A stretch of 64,000 nt of DNA from Brachyspira hampsonii 30446 (GCF_000316195.1 NZ_JH994110.1:1-64000), one strand, 5' to 3'; shown: positions 47,561 through 56,987, numbered from the stretch's first letter. Notes: generated by a model from the sequence alone, not told the origin. Numbers and translations are program-made.

Positions 47561-48835
47561 ATGCAGTCTTATGATGTTGTTATTATAGGCGGAGGTCCTG
47601 CTGGGCTTGCTGCTGCTGTTTCTGCTAAAGAAAACGGCATAGATAATTTGCTTATGTTGGAACGCGATGAGGTGCTTGGAGGCATACTCAATCAATGTAT
47701 ACATAATGGTTTTGGGCTTCATAGATTTGGCGAAGAGCTTACTGGTCCTGAATATGCTTACAGATTTATAGAAAAAGTTTATGATTTAAATATTAATTAT
47801 AAACTCAATACTATGGTGCTTGATATTGTACTTAATGATAGTAAAGAAAAAATAATTACTTATATCAATAAAGAAGAAGGATTGGTGCAGATTAGCTCTA
47901 AAGCTGTGATACTAGCTATGGGCTGCCGTGAGCGTTCAAGAGGGGCTTTGAATATACCTGGTTTCAGACCTGCTGGAGTATTTTCTGCGGGTGCTGCTCA
48001 GCATTTAGTAAATATTGAAGGGTATATGCCTGGTAAGGAAGTTGTTATACTTGGTTCTGGAGATATTGGGCTTATTATGGCTAGGAGAATGACTTTTGAG
48101 GGGGCTAAAGTTAAAGTGGTTGCTGAGATACTTCCTTTTTCTGGAGGACTTAAAAGAAATATAGTTCAGTGTTTGGACGATTTTAATATACCTCTTAAAT
48201 TAAGTCATACTGTTATAGACATAAAAGGTAAAGACAGACTTGAAGGAGTTACAATAGCTAAAGTTGATGAGAATATGAAGCCTATTAAAGGTACTGAAGA
48301 ATATTATTCATGCGATACTTTGCTTTTGTCTGTTGGGCTTATACCAGAAAATGAGCTTTCAAAAGAGATTGGTGTTGAGATTAACCCTATAACTTCTGGT
48401 GCTGTAGTTAATGAAAGTTTGGAGACTAATATTGACGGAGTATTCTCCTGCGGTAATGTTCTTCATGTTCATGACTTGGTAGACTTTGTTTCTGAAGAGG
48501 CTGAAACTGCTGGAAAAAGTGCTGCTGAGTATGTACTTAAAAACAAAAGAAGAGATGATACTAATTCTATTTTACTAAAAGGCTCTAATGGTGTGAGATA
48601 TACTGTGCCTTCTATGATTAATGCTCATAATGTAGATGATCATGTTATGGTGAGATTCAGAGTAAGCAATATATTCCAAAACAAATTCTTAAATGTATAT
48701 TTTGACGGAGAGAGAGTAATACATAAAAAGCATTTGATATTTGCTCCCGGTGAAATGGAGACTGTTAAACTAGATAAATCCATGCTTTCAAAAGAAGGTC
48801 TTAAAAATATTGAGTTTAAGATAGAGGATAATTAA
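47561..48835 (+). CDS. NAD(P)/FAD-dependent oxidoreductase (GlpB-like partner)
   Basis: 424 residues. IIGGGPAGLAAAVSAKENGI (residues 7-26) binds FAD; a second Gly-rich loop ILGSGDIGLIMARRMTFEGA (about 161-180) binds NAD(P); the later GVFSCGNVLHVHDLVDFVS is the second FAD contact. Cys residues in ILNQCIHNGFG and LAMGCRERSRG are conserved in this glycerol-cluster subgroup. It likely passes electrons from the GlpA-like subunit to NAD or a quinone/ferredoxin-level carrier; the acceptor is not known. AAGGAG precedes the ATG. DUF1667 follows by 30 bp. Confidence 0.85.
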   Translation: MQSYDVVIIGGGPAGLAAAVSAKENGIDNLLMLERDEVLGGILNQCIHNGFGLHRFGEELTGPEYAYRFIEKVYDLNINYKLNTMVLDIVLNDSKEKIITYINKEEGLVQISSKAVILAMGCRERSRGALNIPGFRPAGVFSAGAAQHLVNIEGYMPGKEVVILGSGDIGLIMARRMTFEGAKVKVVAEILPFSGGLKRNIVQCLDDFNIPLKLSHTVIDIKGKDRLEGVTIAKVDENMKPIKGTEEYYSCDTLLLSVGLIPENELSKEIGVEINPITSGAVVNESLETNIDGVFSCGNVLHVHDLVDFVSEEAETAGKSAAEYVLKNKRRDDTNSILLKGSNGVRYTVPSMINAHNVDDHVMVRFRVSNIFQNKFLNVYFDGERVIHKKHLIFAPGEMETVKLDKSMLSKEGLKNIEFKIEDN

Positions 48836-48865
48836 TAATATTAAGTGTTATTCAAGGATTATTAT

Positions 48866-49225
48866 ATGGAAAAAAAAGAATTAACTTGTATATGCTGCCC
48901 TATGGGCTGTGCTTTGTCTGTGGAGATGGAAGGAAATCAAGTTGTAAGCATAAGCGGTAATACCTGCAAGAGAGGAGACACTTATGCCAGAGATGAGGTT
49001 GTTCGTCCTGTAAGAATGGTTACTTCTATAGTAAAAATAAAAAATGGAAAATTAAAAATGCTTCCCGTTAAAACTAAAGATCCTGTAGACAAATCAAGAA
49101 TTAATGAATGTTTAGAGGCTTTAAAAACTGTAGAAGTTAATGCTCCTGTTCATATTGGAGATGTTGTGCTTCATAATGCTGCTGGTGTTGATATAGTGGC
49201 TACTAGAAATATAGAAGCTCTTTAA
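48866..49225 (+). CDS. DUF1667 iron-sulfur-like protein of the glycerol operon
   Basis: A GTG-initiated frame could begin at 48845, but AAGGAT sits before the ATG at 48866, which I take as the start (119 residues). MEKKELTCICCPMGCALSVE and then GNTCKRGDTYARDEVVRPVR supply a Cys-x-x-Cys...Cys-x3-Cys-like set, suited to an Fe-S cluster as in DUF1667 proteins that accompany GlpA/GlpB-like pairs. Predicted third subunit of the anaerobic glycerol-3-phosphate dehydrogenase. A strong terminator follows. Confidence 0.88.
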   Translation: MEKKELTCICCPMGCALSVEMEGNQVVSISGNTCKRGDTYARDEVVRPVRMVTSIVKIKNGKLKMLPVKTKDPVDKSRINECLEALKTVEVNAPVHIGDVVLHNAAGVDIVATRNIEAL

Positions 49226-49244
49226 CATTATATTAAATAATTTA

Positions 49245-49288
49245 AAAAGGCATTGTTTATATAAACAGTGCCTTTTATTTGTTTTTAT
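49245..49288 (+). terminator. Terminator of the glycerol operon
   Basis: AAAAGGCATTGTTTAT and ATAAACAGTGCCTTTT form a 16-bp stem with one G-T wobble and no loose ends, followed by a T-rich tract with TTTTTA. Confidence 0.85.
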
Positions 49289-49331
49289 TTATATTTTATA
49301 GTATATTAATAAAAACTATTTGGAGCAGTAT

Positions 49332-50048
49332 ATGGACAAAAATTTCAAAAAACAATTCGATAAAGTAAAACATCTTTTAGTGCCTAGTTTTGATTTGGAT
49401 AAGCCTTTTAGAGAAAAAACATTTAATGATATAGAGCTTGATATTTTAGATATAGGAGAAGTTTTTTTAAAAACAGGAAAAATAATAGCATGCGATCCTT
49501 TAGCATATATGTTTGAGAATCAAGTATCTCCTTTTATTCAAACTGTAAAACCTGATAAATATAAAGTTTCGCTTCTTATAATAAAAGATGAAGAGAGAAT
49601 TGCTATGTCTAAAATTTCTTTTTCTAATAATGAACCTAAAAGATATGAACTTGCTGTTACAGGAGAAGAGGATTTGTCTGAAGTAGAAGAAGGCGAGTTT
49701 TTCGGATATCCTGTGGATGCCGGTATGGGTTGTTTTTGCGATTATGAGGCAGCTGAAAAATATTTTGAATATGAAGATAAACTAGAAAAAGAAAGTAATG
49801 GTGATTTTGATAATAGATATGATGATTTATTCGCTGATTTATTAGAAGATAATGCAAAAAAGAATCCTAAGTATCAATCTGAATATGGTGATTGGCTTAA
49901 TTGGAATATACCTGAAAGTGATTCCAATATAGTATTATTTACGAGCGGTTATGGTGATGGTTATTACCCTTCTTATTTTGCTTATGATGAAAATGACAAT
50001 ATATCTGCTTTATATACCATATTTATAGACTTAAATGATGATGAATAA
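49332..50048 (+). CDS. DUF4241 protein
   Basis: The frame opens with TTG at 49320, but GGAG at 49322-49325 is spaced 6 nt from the ATG at 49332, giving 238 residues. The centre (YELAVTGEEDLSEVEEGEFF, then GYPVDAGMGCFCDYEAAEKY) and the end (IVLFTSGYGDGYYPSYFAYD) match DUF4241, a family of unknown role that is common in accessory regions and sometimes beside toxin-immunity genes. No signal peptide. It is monocistronic. Its stop is followed within a few bases by the right core motif of a repeat module. Confidence 0.75.
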   Translation: MDKNFKKQFDKVKHLLVPSFDLDKPFREKTFNDIELDILDIGEVFLKTGKIIACDPLAYMFENQVSPFIQTVKPDKYKVSLLIIKDEERIAMSKISFSNNEPKRYELAVTGEEDLSEVEEGEFFGYPVDAGMGCFCDYEAAEKYFEYEDKLEKESNGDFDNRYDDLFADLLEDNAKKNPKYQSEYGDWLNWNIPESDSNIVLFTSGYGDGYYPSYFAYDENDNISALYTIFIDLNDDE

Positions 50049-50051
50049 TTT

Positions 50052-50412
50052 TATCATGCGCTATATACGCAATAAATAAAAAAAACATTGGGCGGGCAGC
50101 TAAAAAATCTAATTCGATAACAAGAAAAAGTAAAATTAATATTGCATATTAAAACTATAAATATAGAGGGCGGGCAAATGTAATTAGGTTTTAAAACTTA
50201 AATTACATACCCCACCCTTTATTCTTTGTTATTTATATAAATAATTCTGTTTTTACTTTCTTTAATGCTTTATTATATATTTAAGCACCCACCCAAGCTA
50301 TATTTAAATTTATTATGCTATTAAACGCACGCAAAGTGATATTAGAAATATAAAGTTTATTATTAATTTGAAGTAAATTTATAATAAAAATGCATTTAGC
50401 GTGCGCTTAGAT
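50052..50412. repeat. Inverted-motif modules (locus i): core end-B'|A-core
   Basis: CATGCGCTATA (50055, the right core motif of a first unit), ATTGGGCGGGCAGCTAAAA and GAGGGCGGGCAAATG (a B' arm), then CCCCACCCTTTA and GCACCCACCCAAG (an A arm), TTAAACGCACGC (50330) and TTAGCGTGCGCTTAG (50397). The two right core motifs lie 345 bp apart. It fills a convergent gap. Confidence 0.85.
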
Positions 50413-50439
50413 ATATTCTAAATGCAATTAGATTATTAT

Positions 50440-50477
50440 AAAAAAGCATGCACTTTTAAAAGATAAAAATGCATGCT
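50440..50477 (-). terminator. Terminator of the MATE gene
   Basis: AGCATGCA (50445-50452) and TGCATGCT (50470-50477) form an 8-bp stem; a T5 run follows on the minus strand. The loop is A/T-rich. Confidence 0.75.
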
Positions 50478-50498
50478 AGATTTATGATTTTTTAAATA

Positions 50499-51893
50499 TT
50501 ATACATTTGCATAAGCAGGTTCTGAATTATCTCTATTGTTTTCTTCTTCCAATGCTTTTTTCTTCATTTTCTTATAAATATAAATATACATAACTGTAGC
50601 CAATGCCACACTTACAATATCCGCTATAGGCTGAGACCATATAATACCATTTATGCCAAATAATTTAGTACCTATAAGTATTGTTGGTATAAATGCTATA
50701 CCTTGTCTGCTTAAAGAAAGTATAAGAGAAGGTATAGATTTTCCTAATGCTTGGAATGTAGACATAAATACAAATTGAAATCCTATAATAGGAGCTATAG
50801 CATAACTTGCTACTAAAAATTTCACTCCGTAATCAATAACCTCTTCATTATTAATAAATACTGCTACAGACAATCTTCCGAATATTAGTGAAAGCCCTAA
50901 AAGTAAACATCCTATTATTACACTTACAACACATGATAACTTGATAGCGGCATTCATTCTTTTATAGTTTTTAGAAGCAAAGTTATAACCTACAAAAGGC
51001 TGAAGACCTTGAGAAAGCCCTATAAATACAAGTACAACAAGCATAAATATCCTCTGAGCTACTCCAAGTCCTGCTACTACATTGTCGCTGTATCCTGCAG
51101 CAAAATTATTGATAAGAACATTTGATGCACTCATAAGTATATTATTTATAGAAACAGGTATGCCTATAGCAAATACATTAGAAAGTATATCTTTATGCAA
51201 AGAAAAATCTTTAAAATGTATTGATAGGAAAGATTTTTTTCTTAATATATGATATATATAGTAGAAAGTAGAGCATGCATTACCTATTATTGTAGCAAGA
51301 GCAGCACCTGCAACCCCCATCTCCATATAAAGTATCATTATAGGATCTAATACTATATTAACTACAGTACCTATCATCATACCAATCATAGCCTCTTTTG
51401 AAGCTCCTTCAGAGCGTACAATCTGTCCCATAGCCATTTGATTTACTACAAAAGGTGCCCCAAACGCTACTATTACTAAATAATCTTTAGAAAATTGATA
51501 AGTATTAGGGCTTGCACCTGATATTTTTAGTATATCCTTCATAAAAATCAAATATACAGCCATAGAAATAAATCCTATTATAATGCTTGCATAAAATGAA
51601 AAAGAAGAAATCTTTTTTACACTATCATAATCTTTTAATCCTAATTTTCTTGATATATAAGATCCTCCGCCTATACCAAAAATGTTACCAAAAGCCATAA
51701 GAAGTAAATATATAGGCATACAAAGTGATACAGCAGCCACCTGATTAGGATCTCCTGTTTGTCCTACGAAAAAAGTATCTACCATATTATAAAAAACATT
51801 TACTAACATTCCTAATATAGTTGGAAGTGCTAGCGTCATTAGAGCTTTATGTACAGGATAATTTTCAAACAATTCTATTTTTTGATCTGTCAT
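50499..51893 (-). CDS. MATE-family efflux transporter
   Basis: 464 residues with 12 predicted membrane helices in two pseudo-symmetric halves. The start (ALMTLALPTILGMLVNVFYN, then MVDTFFVGQTGDPNQVAAVS) and the later GLSQGLQPFVGYNFASKNYK are the DinF/NorM-like MATE signatures. It exports cationic compounds by Na+ or H+ antiport; specificity cannot be told from sequence. AGGAGG lies before the ATG. Single gene with its own terminator. Confidence 0.92.
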   Translation of the reverse strand: MTDQKIELFENYPVHKALMTLALPTILGMLVNVFYNMVDTFFVGQTGDPNQVAAVSLCMPIYLLLMAFGNIFGIGGGSYISRKLGLKDYDSVKKISSFSFYASIIIGFISMAVYLIFMKDILKISGASPNTYQFSKDYLVIVAFGAPFVVNQMAMGQIVRSEGASKEAMIGMMIGTVVNIVLDPIMILYMEMGVAGAALATIIGNACSTFYYIYHILRKKSFLSIHFKDFSLHKDILSNVFAIGIPVSINNILMSASNVLINNFAAGYSDNVVAGLGVAQRIFMLVVLVFIGLSQGLQPFVGYNFASKNYKRMNAAIKLSCVVSVIIGCLLLGLSLIFGRLSVAVFINNEEVIDYGVKFLVASYAIAPIIGFQFVFMSTFQALGKSIPSLILSLSRQGIAFIPTILIGTKLFGINGIIWSQPIADIVSVALATVMYIYIYKKMKKKALEEENNRDNSEPAYANV

Positions 51894-52135
51894 GTGTTAG
51901 TACCTCCTTTTATTATCATCAATATATAGTATACTATATATTTAAATATATCAAGCTATATATATGTAAATTTTATCAGTTTATTCATCGAGCATATAAT
52001 AAATCTTTTATTTAATCATACAAACACAACATCACTACTGTAATAAAATACTTGATTTTTTATAATTTTAACATATAATATGATGAGGTATATTATTATA
52101 TTTTTTCATAATAAACTATTAATAAAAAGGCTGAT

Positions 52136-52723
52136 ATGTATAAATTGAATACTTATGTTGTATACCCTATGTATGGTATATGTAAAGTTATGGGTATATC
52201 AAATAACAAAGTTAATTCTAATCTTGTAGAATGTTATGTTTTAGAATGCGAAAGTGAAAATATTACATTAAAAGTGCCTATAAATAGAGTTAAAGAATAT
52301 CGTATAAGAAAGATTATATCTAAATCAGAAGCTGATAATCTTTTAAATATATTGCAGACAAAACCTCATGATATAGAAAATAATTGGAAAATAAGATATC
52401 AGGAAAATGAGGAAAAACTTAGAAGCGGAGATATCAAAGATACAATAGAGGTGGCAAGAAGTTTATTCACAAGAAACAAACTTAAAGAACTTTCAGCAAG
52501 CGAAAAGCGTCTATATGAAAAAGCATATATGTTTATAGTTAATGAAATTAGTATCGCTTTAAAAAAAGATAGAGATGAAATAGAAGATATAGTATCAAAT
52601 GCTTTGGAAAAATCCGCAAAAAAATTCAAAACTAAGCCTTTAGAAAAAGAGAAGGTTGTTAAAGAAGAAAAAGAAACCGCTAAAAACGGAAAAAGAAAGA
52701 AAAAAGATATTTCTAAAGAATAA
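52136..52723 (+). CDS. CarD/CdnL-type transcription regulator
   Basis: 195 residues. Residues 1-65 form the RNA-polymerase-interacting Tudor-like fold (VVYPMYGICKVMGI, then VLECESENITLKVPINRVKE), followed by the helical DNA-binding half (LSASEKRLYEKAYMFIVNEI) and a Lys/Glu-rich tail. CarD proteins stabilise open complexes at many promoters, rRNA included. The trio CarD, PIN/TRAM and a cyclase is on one strand with 63 bp and 6 bp gaps. Confidence 0.87.
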   Translation: MYKLNTYVVYPMYGICKVMGISNNKVNSNLVECYVLECESENITLKVPINRVKEYRIRKIISKSEADNLLNILQTKPHDIENNWKIRYQENEEKLRSGDIKDTIEVARSLFTRNKLKELSASEKRLYEKAYMFIVNEISIALKKDRDEIEDIVSNALEKSAKKFKTKPLEKEKVVKEEKETAKNGKRKKKDISKE

Positions 52724-52786
52724 TAATTTATCTAGTTTATTACATTAAAAATATAATATGCGTATAAATAAAAGTAAGGGGAAATT

Positions 52787-53785
52787 ATGTGGAGAGTAGT
52801 ATATTTTGTGTTATCTTGTATAGTGCTGGCTTTAGATTATTTTATACTAAAACATTTTAATTATAAGACATTAACAGTATTTATAATAAGTGCAGTATTG
52901 GTATTTTTATTTGAATTAATGTTTATTAGAAAGAAATCTTCTAAAATTATATTAGCTTTTTTTATATCATTCTTTCTAACATTAATTACTGTACTTTTGA
53001 CTATAACTACTATTAATATTGTAGGAATATCATTATCATTAAATGAAAAATTAATTATTCTTTTTATAGAGGGATATTTAATTTTTGGTATTATTATAGC
53101 TTTTATACCAAGCATATCAAATATGTTTAAACTTACAAATAAAGATAAAATGAAAACTTCAAAGATATTGGATACTTCTGTTATAGTAGACGGAAGAATA
53201 TATGATATTGCTGAAAAAAAATTTTTTGACGGACTTCTTATACTGCCTGAGTTTGTTATAAAAGAAGTGCAGTTTTTAAGTGATGCAAGAGATCCTCAGA
53301 AAAGAATAAGAGGAAGAAGGGCTTTAGAGATATTAAATAAAATGAAATCTTCTAAGAATATACTTCTTTCTATAACTGATATAGATTTTCCTAATATAAA
53401 AGAGGTGGATCTAAAACTTATAGAACTTGCAAAAAAAATGGATGCTAAAGTAATAACAAATGATTTTAATTTGATGAAAGTGGCATCTATACATGAAGTG
53501 GACATATTAAATATTAATGATTTAGCCAATTCTCTTCATGTCGTTGTTTTGCCGGGTGAGACTATAAATATAGATCTTATAAGAGAAGGAAAAGATAAAC
53601 AGGCTTTAGGATATTTAGAAGACGGAACTATGATAGTAGTTGATAATGCCAAACATCTAATAGGGAAAAATGTTGAAATAGAAATAGATAATGTACTTCC
53701 TAAAGAAGCAGGAAGAGTAATATTTGCCTCTCTTGCAAACTCTAAAAATAATAATAAAAAAAGACATGATAATAAACAGAATTAA
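52787..53785 (+). CDS. Membrane-anchored PIN/TRAM domain protein (YacL-like)
   Basis: 332 residues. Four hydrophobic helices (about 4-20, 27-47, 52-80 and 82-105) form the membrane part. The PIN nuclease domain starts at KILDTSVIVDGRIYDIAEKK (about 126-145) with the acidic Asp residues, and includes GRRALEILNKMK and KVITNDFNLMKVA. A C-terminal TRAM fold (VLPGETINIDLIREGKDKQA) binds RNA. It resembles YacL, which commonly follows CarD. The substrate RNA is unknown. Confidence 0.9.
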   Translation: MWRVVYFVLSCIVLALDYFILKHFNYKTLTVFIISAVLVFLFELMFIRKKSSKIILAFFISFFLTLITVLLTITTINIVGISLSLNEKLIILFIEGYLIFGIIIAFIPSISNMFKLTNKDKMKTSKILDTSVIVDGRIYDIAEKKFFDGLLILPEFVIKEVQFLSDARDPQKRIRGRRALEILNKMKSSKNILLSITDIDFPNIKEVDLKLIELAKKMDAKVITNDFNLMKVASIHEVDILNINDLANSLHVVVLPGETINIDLIREGKDKQALGYLEDGTMIVVDNAKHLIGKNVEIEIDNVLPKEAGRVIFASLANSKNNNKKRHDNKQN

Positions 53786-53791
53786 AAAAAT

Positions 53792-54412
53792 ATGATAATA
53801 GACCTTTCAGCTGAAATATATAACAATATGCCTCATTATCCTGATGATATTGATGTGAAAATTTCAGCTGAAAACTATAAATATTTTAATATCACAAATA
53901 TATCTATGTGCGTGCATACTGCAACTCATATTGATACTCCTCTTCATTGCATAAAAAGTAAAGACTCTACGGCTAGTATAGATTTAAATTATTTTATTGG
54001 AAATGCCTATTGTATTGATATAATACCGGATAAAGATAATAAAATAAATTTTAATGATAATTTCAATTTTGATATAATAAAAGAATGCAGTATACTTCTT
54101 ATTAATACATATTGGCATAATAATATCAATACAGAAAACTATTATAAAAATTTTCCATATTTAAGTGAAAGTTTTGCTTATAAATTGATAGATTTAAAAA
54201 TAAAAACTATAGGAATAGATACTCCTTCAGTAGATTCAATTTCAAATAATAATTTAATACATAATACTCTATTTTCTAATGATATATGTATTATAGAAAA
54301 TCTTACGAATTTAGAAAAACTAACTAATAAAAAATTCTTTTTTAGTGCAGCACCTTTAAAAATCAGAAACTGTGAAGGATCTCCTGTAAGAGCTTATGCT
54401 ATTATAGATTAA
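53792..54412 (+). CDS. Cyclase-family metal-dependent hydrolase (kynurenine formamidase-like)
   Basis: 206 residues. The metal ligands are in HTATHIDTPLHC (about residues 44-55), matching the H-x3-H-x-D motif of the cyclase/KynB family, and IDLSAEIYNNMPHYPDD is the usual start. A conserved Asp-Thr-Pro (GIDTPSVDS) and a final SAAPLKIRNCEGSPVRAYAI follow. Substrate unknown; relatives hydrolyse N-formylkynurenine or other amides. In many bacteria ispD/ispF follow CarD-PIN/TRAM; this gene takes their place here. Confidence 0.82.
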   Translation: MIIDLSAEIYNNMPHYPDDIDVKISAENYKYFNITNISMCVHTATHIDTPLHCIKSKDSTASIDLNYFIGNAYCIDIIPDKDNKINFNDNFNFDIIKECSILLINTYWHNNINTENYYKNFPYLSESFAYKLIDLKIKTIGIDTPSVDSISNNNLIHNTLFSNDICIIENLTNLEKLTNKKFFFSAAPLKIRNCEGSPVRAYAIID

Positions 54413-54415
54413 TAT

Positions 54416-54456
54416 AAAAAACCATGACTAATAAATAAGCATGGTTTTTATTTTTT
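54416..54456. terminator. Bidirectional terminator between cyclase and outer-membrane protein genes
   Basis: AAAAACCATG and CATGGTTTTT with AGTC/AGC-type inner bases form a hairpin with T-rich tails on both strands (TATTTTTTC on plus). It lies four bases past the cyclase stop and nine before the OMP stop. Confidence 0.8.
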
Positions 54457-54464
54457 CAATTTCA

Positions 54465-55106
54465 CTAGAATCTTATTCCTATTTGTCCGCCTATATCAAG
54501 AGCTCCTGTCTTAATTTTAGGAGAACTTTCTTTATATTCAAGCAGAGGAAAATCATAAGATAAATAAACTCCTAAAGTTACATTATAAAGAAGTAAAAAG
54601 TCCAAACTTGCTTTAAGATAAGGTATATAGCAATTATAAAATTTATCCTGTAATTGTTTTAGATTATATTGTTCTGTAATTTCACTGCCACTGTTTTCTT
54701 TAGAATAGCTGCTTCCTCCGAGAGGAAATTTCACTCCTGCTCCGACACCTATAGACATAAATAATATATCTATTTTAGGCATAATACCTACAAATAAACT
54801 ATCGAAAGTAACATTACCCTTAGACAAATCTGATTTATAAGCAAATACATCTCTCTGATATCCTAAATCTAATGATATTCCAAGAGATAAAATACTCAAA
54901 TCAAAATAATAATTAGGTTTAAGATGAACTCCGAATTCAAAACCTCCGTCTGGCTTTATTGTTTGGCTTTGTTTTCCATCTTCAAGATAAAAACCTATTC
55001 CAGCTCCCAAAGGAACAGTCAAATCAACGCCAAAACCGCTTTTTGCCATAAGATTTGCACTGATAGTTGTTATTAATATTACAGTTAGCAATAAATTTTT
55101 TTTCAT
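54465..55106 (-). CDS. Outer-membrane beta-barrel-like protein
   Basis: The frame is open to 55178, but the signal peptide (MKKNLLLTVILITTISANLM) begins at the ATG at 55106, which I choose; an AAGAGAG Shine-Dalgarno precedes it. The mature 190 residues alternate aromatic and small residues in strand-like stretches: SGFGVDLTVPLGAGIGFYLE, LSLGISLDLGYQRDVFAYKS, and a final TGALDIGGQIGIRF that ends in Phe, as porin-like barrels do. It may be a small 8-10 strand barrel in the outer membrane. No close family is recognised. Confidence 0.7.
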   Translation of the reverse strand: MKKNLLLTVILITTISANLMAKSGFGVDLTVPLGAGIGFYLEDGKQSQTIKPDGGFEFGVHLKPNYYFDLSILSLGISLDLGYQRDVFAYKSDLSKGNVTFDSLFVGIMPKIDILFMSIGVGAGVKFPLGGSSYSKENSGSEITEQYNLKQLQDKFYNCYIPYLKASLDFLLLYNVTLGVYLSYDFPLLEYKESSPKIKTGALDIGGQIGIRF

Positions 55107-55230
55107 ATTATTAATACTCTCTTTATTAAAATAAAATTGATTCTCTTCATAAGATATAAATATTTTATTTTTTTTCAACTATTATTTATTTAATAATGAT
55201 AATAATTTTTAGTGTAACATCAAATTATAA

Positions 55231-56362
55231 AAACAAGTTTAGATTTCAATTAACGCACGGTTAATAAAATTTATAATATAATGAAATTTGCATTATAGAT
55301 AGGTTTATATTTTAAGTTTTATTCTGCGTGCGGTAAATATGCTGTAAATTAAAAAAAAACTTGGGTGGGCAGCTAAAATTGCAAAATAAAATAAAGAAGA
55401 AATAAAGTATAAAAATGACAGTATTAAATAAAAAGCCTAGAGGGTGGGAATTAGAATAAATCCAAAAATTTAAAAACTTTTTCTCGCTACCCGCCCTTTA
55501 GAGTTTAATACTTTACTTTGAATTTTAGCTTCATATTGTTTTGTTATTTAAATAACATCTGTTAGAACCCGCCAAAGTATATTAGACCTGTTGCAATTTT
55601 GTACATACATATAGTGATATTATACATAATAAATATAAAAATAATATTTATAGTTTTAATAATTGGGGCTTTGCCTACGAAGTACACATTCGTGCCAAAC
55701 CCCACTTCTTTTGCCGAATAGGCACCTACTCGGTGGTGACCCAAAGAAGCAAAAAGACTGCATTTTTATATCTTATTTATATAAAGTTATATTACATTTA
55801 AAACAAAAAATACTATATAAATTACTGTAAATAAAATCATATCCTATATTTTTAAGTTAACTGTATAAATTTACAAAATTGCAACAGGTCTATTTTAAAT
55901 TTGTAGTCTATCCACCGCACGGTAAATGAAATTATAAAATATAAATTAATTAACAATACGATTTTTATTAAGTTTCAAAATTTGTTCTGCGTGCGTTGTA
56001 AAGATTAAAAACCTAATAAAAACCTGGGTGGAAGTTAATAAATGAAAATAAAATATAAAGGCAAATAAAATTTTTATTACAAAATAAAATAAAATAATAA
56101 GCCTATAGGATGGGAATTAGTAAAAGTCAAAAAAATTTAAAAACTTTTTTCTCTCTCCCCGCCCTTTAGAGTTTAATACTTTACTTTGAATTTTAGCTTC
56201 ATATTGTTTTGTTATTTAAATAACATCTGTTAGCACCCGACCAAGTGTCGATTAGATTTAAAAATTAGTTTAACGCATGATAAGCGAATATAAATAATAT
56301 AATTTGATTATTAATTATAGTGAAATTCATTGAAAGGATTTATTAAACATGCGATGCTTGAT
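55231..56362. repeat. Tandem array of inverted-motif modules with three cores (locus j), interrupted by a MITE
   Basis: Cores lie at about 55249-55334, 55913-55995 and 56271-56355 (left core motifs at 55254, 55916 and 56274). Arms alternate B' and A, so the order is core-B'|A-core-B'|A-core. A 75-bp A-arm block (55491-55565) recurs identically at 56159-56233. The second-to-third spacing is 358 bp; the first-to-second is 662 bp, or 352 bp after subtracting the 310-bp insertion. Orientation is opposite to the 62-63 kb array. Confidence 0.9.
55583..55892. mobile_element. MITE-like element with 21-bp perfect terminal inverted repeats
   Basis: TAGACCTGTTGCAATTTTGT (55583 onward, one more A) and its exact complement ending GCAACAGGTCTA at 55892 bound a 310-bp A/T-rich insert that holds a GC-rich centre (GCCTACGAAGTACACATTCG). 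The outer TA pairs may be the target duplication, as in IS630/Tc1-like elements. It carries no transposase frame. It interrupts an A arm of the surrounding array between CCGCCAAAGTATAT and TTTTAAATTTG. Its GC-rich centre matches 388-455. Confidence 0.85.
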
Positions 56363-56368
56363 TTATAT

Positions 56369-56404
56369 AAAAAACCTCTGCACTTTTATAAGTACAGAGA
56401 TTTA
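56369..56404 (-). terminator. Terminator of the oxidoreductase operon
   Basis: CTCTGCACTT (56376-56385) and AAGTACAGAG (56390-56399) form a stem with one mismatch and a 4-nt loop; a T6 run follows on the minus strand. Confidence 0.8.
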
Positions 56405-56432
56405 AAGTTTGTTATTTTTTAATTTATATAAT

Positions 56433-56987
56433 TTAAGAAACTAAATTTTGAACAGCATCTCGTCCTGCATTAAGAGCCTTTTCATTACTAGGTAAAAACT
56501 CTTTTTTTCGTTCGCCGAATACTTTTAAAAATGCCTGCTGTACACTGTCGAATGATACCACATTATGAAGCGTAAGCAAAGCACCAAGCATTACCATATT
56601 TGCTGATTTTGGATTTCCTATTTCACCTGCAATTTTATTAGCTTCAACATAAGCTACTTTTATATCGTCTCTTGATGCCTTTTTATCTATAAGAGATGAG
56701 TTTATAAGCAGTATACCATTAGGTAAAATATCCTTTTCAAATTTAGTAAGCGAAGGAAGATTCATTATTACAGCAGAATTAGCATCATGAGAAATTATAG
56801 GAGATCCGACAAGTTCATCGCTTATGACAACAGAACAGTTAGCAGTTCCTCCTCTCATTTCAGGACCATAAGAAGGACACCAAGTAACATGTTTATTTTC
56901 AATCATTCCAGCATAAGCTATCATCTGTCCCATAGACATAACACCCTGACCGCCAAAACCTGCAAAAATTATTCTCTCTGTACTCAT
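56433..56987 (-). CDS. 2-oxoacid:ferredoxin oxidoreductase, gamma subunit
   Basis: 184 residues of the pyruvate/ketoisovalerate oxidoreductase catalytic gamma family: IIFAGFGGQGVMSMGQMIAY (residues 6-25), then VTWCPSYGPEMRGGTANCSV (34-53), which bind CoA/TPP region, and PNGILLINSSLI. It completes a four-subunit enzyme that oxidatively decarboxylates 2-oxoacids to acyl-CoA with reduction of ferredoxin. Last gene of the operon: delta-alpha-beta-gamma. Twelve bases separate it from the beta gene. Confidence 0.9.
   Translation of the reverse strand: MSTERIIFAGFGGQGVMSMGQMIAYAGMIENKHVTWCPSYGPEMRGGTANCSVVISDELVGSPIISHDANSAVIMNLPSLTKFEKDILPNGILLINSSLIDKKASRDDIKVAYVEANKIAGEIGNPKSANMVMLGALLTLHNVVSFDSVQQAFLKVFGERKKEFLPSNEKALNAGRDAVQNLVS

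Noticed and set aside
55562-55744. 60-residue open frame on the minus strand
   Set aside because: It lies inside the MITE-like insertion, has no ribosome-binding site and its composition reflects the inverted-repeat interior.
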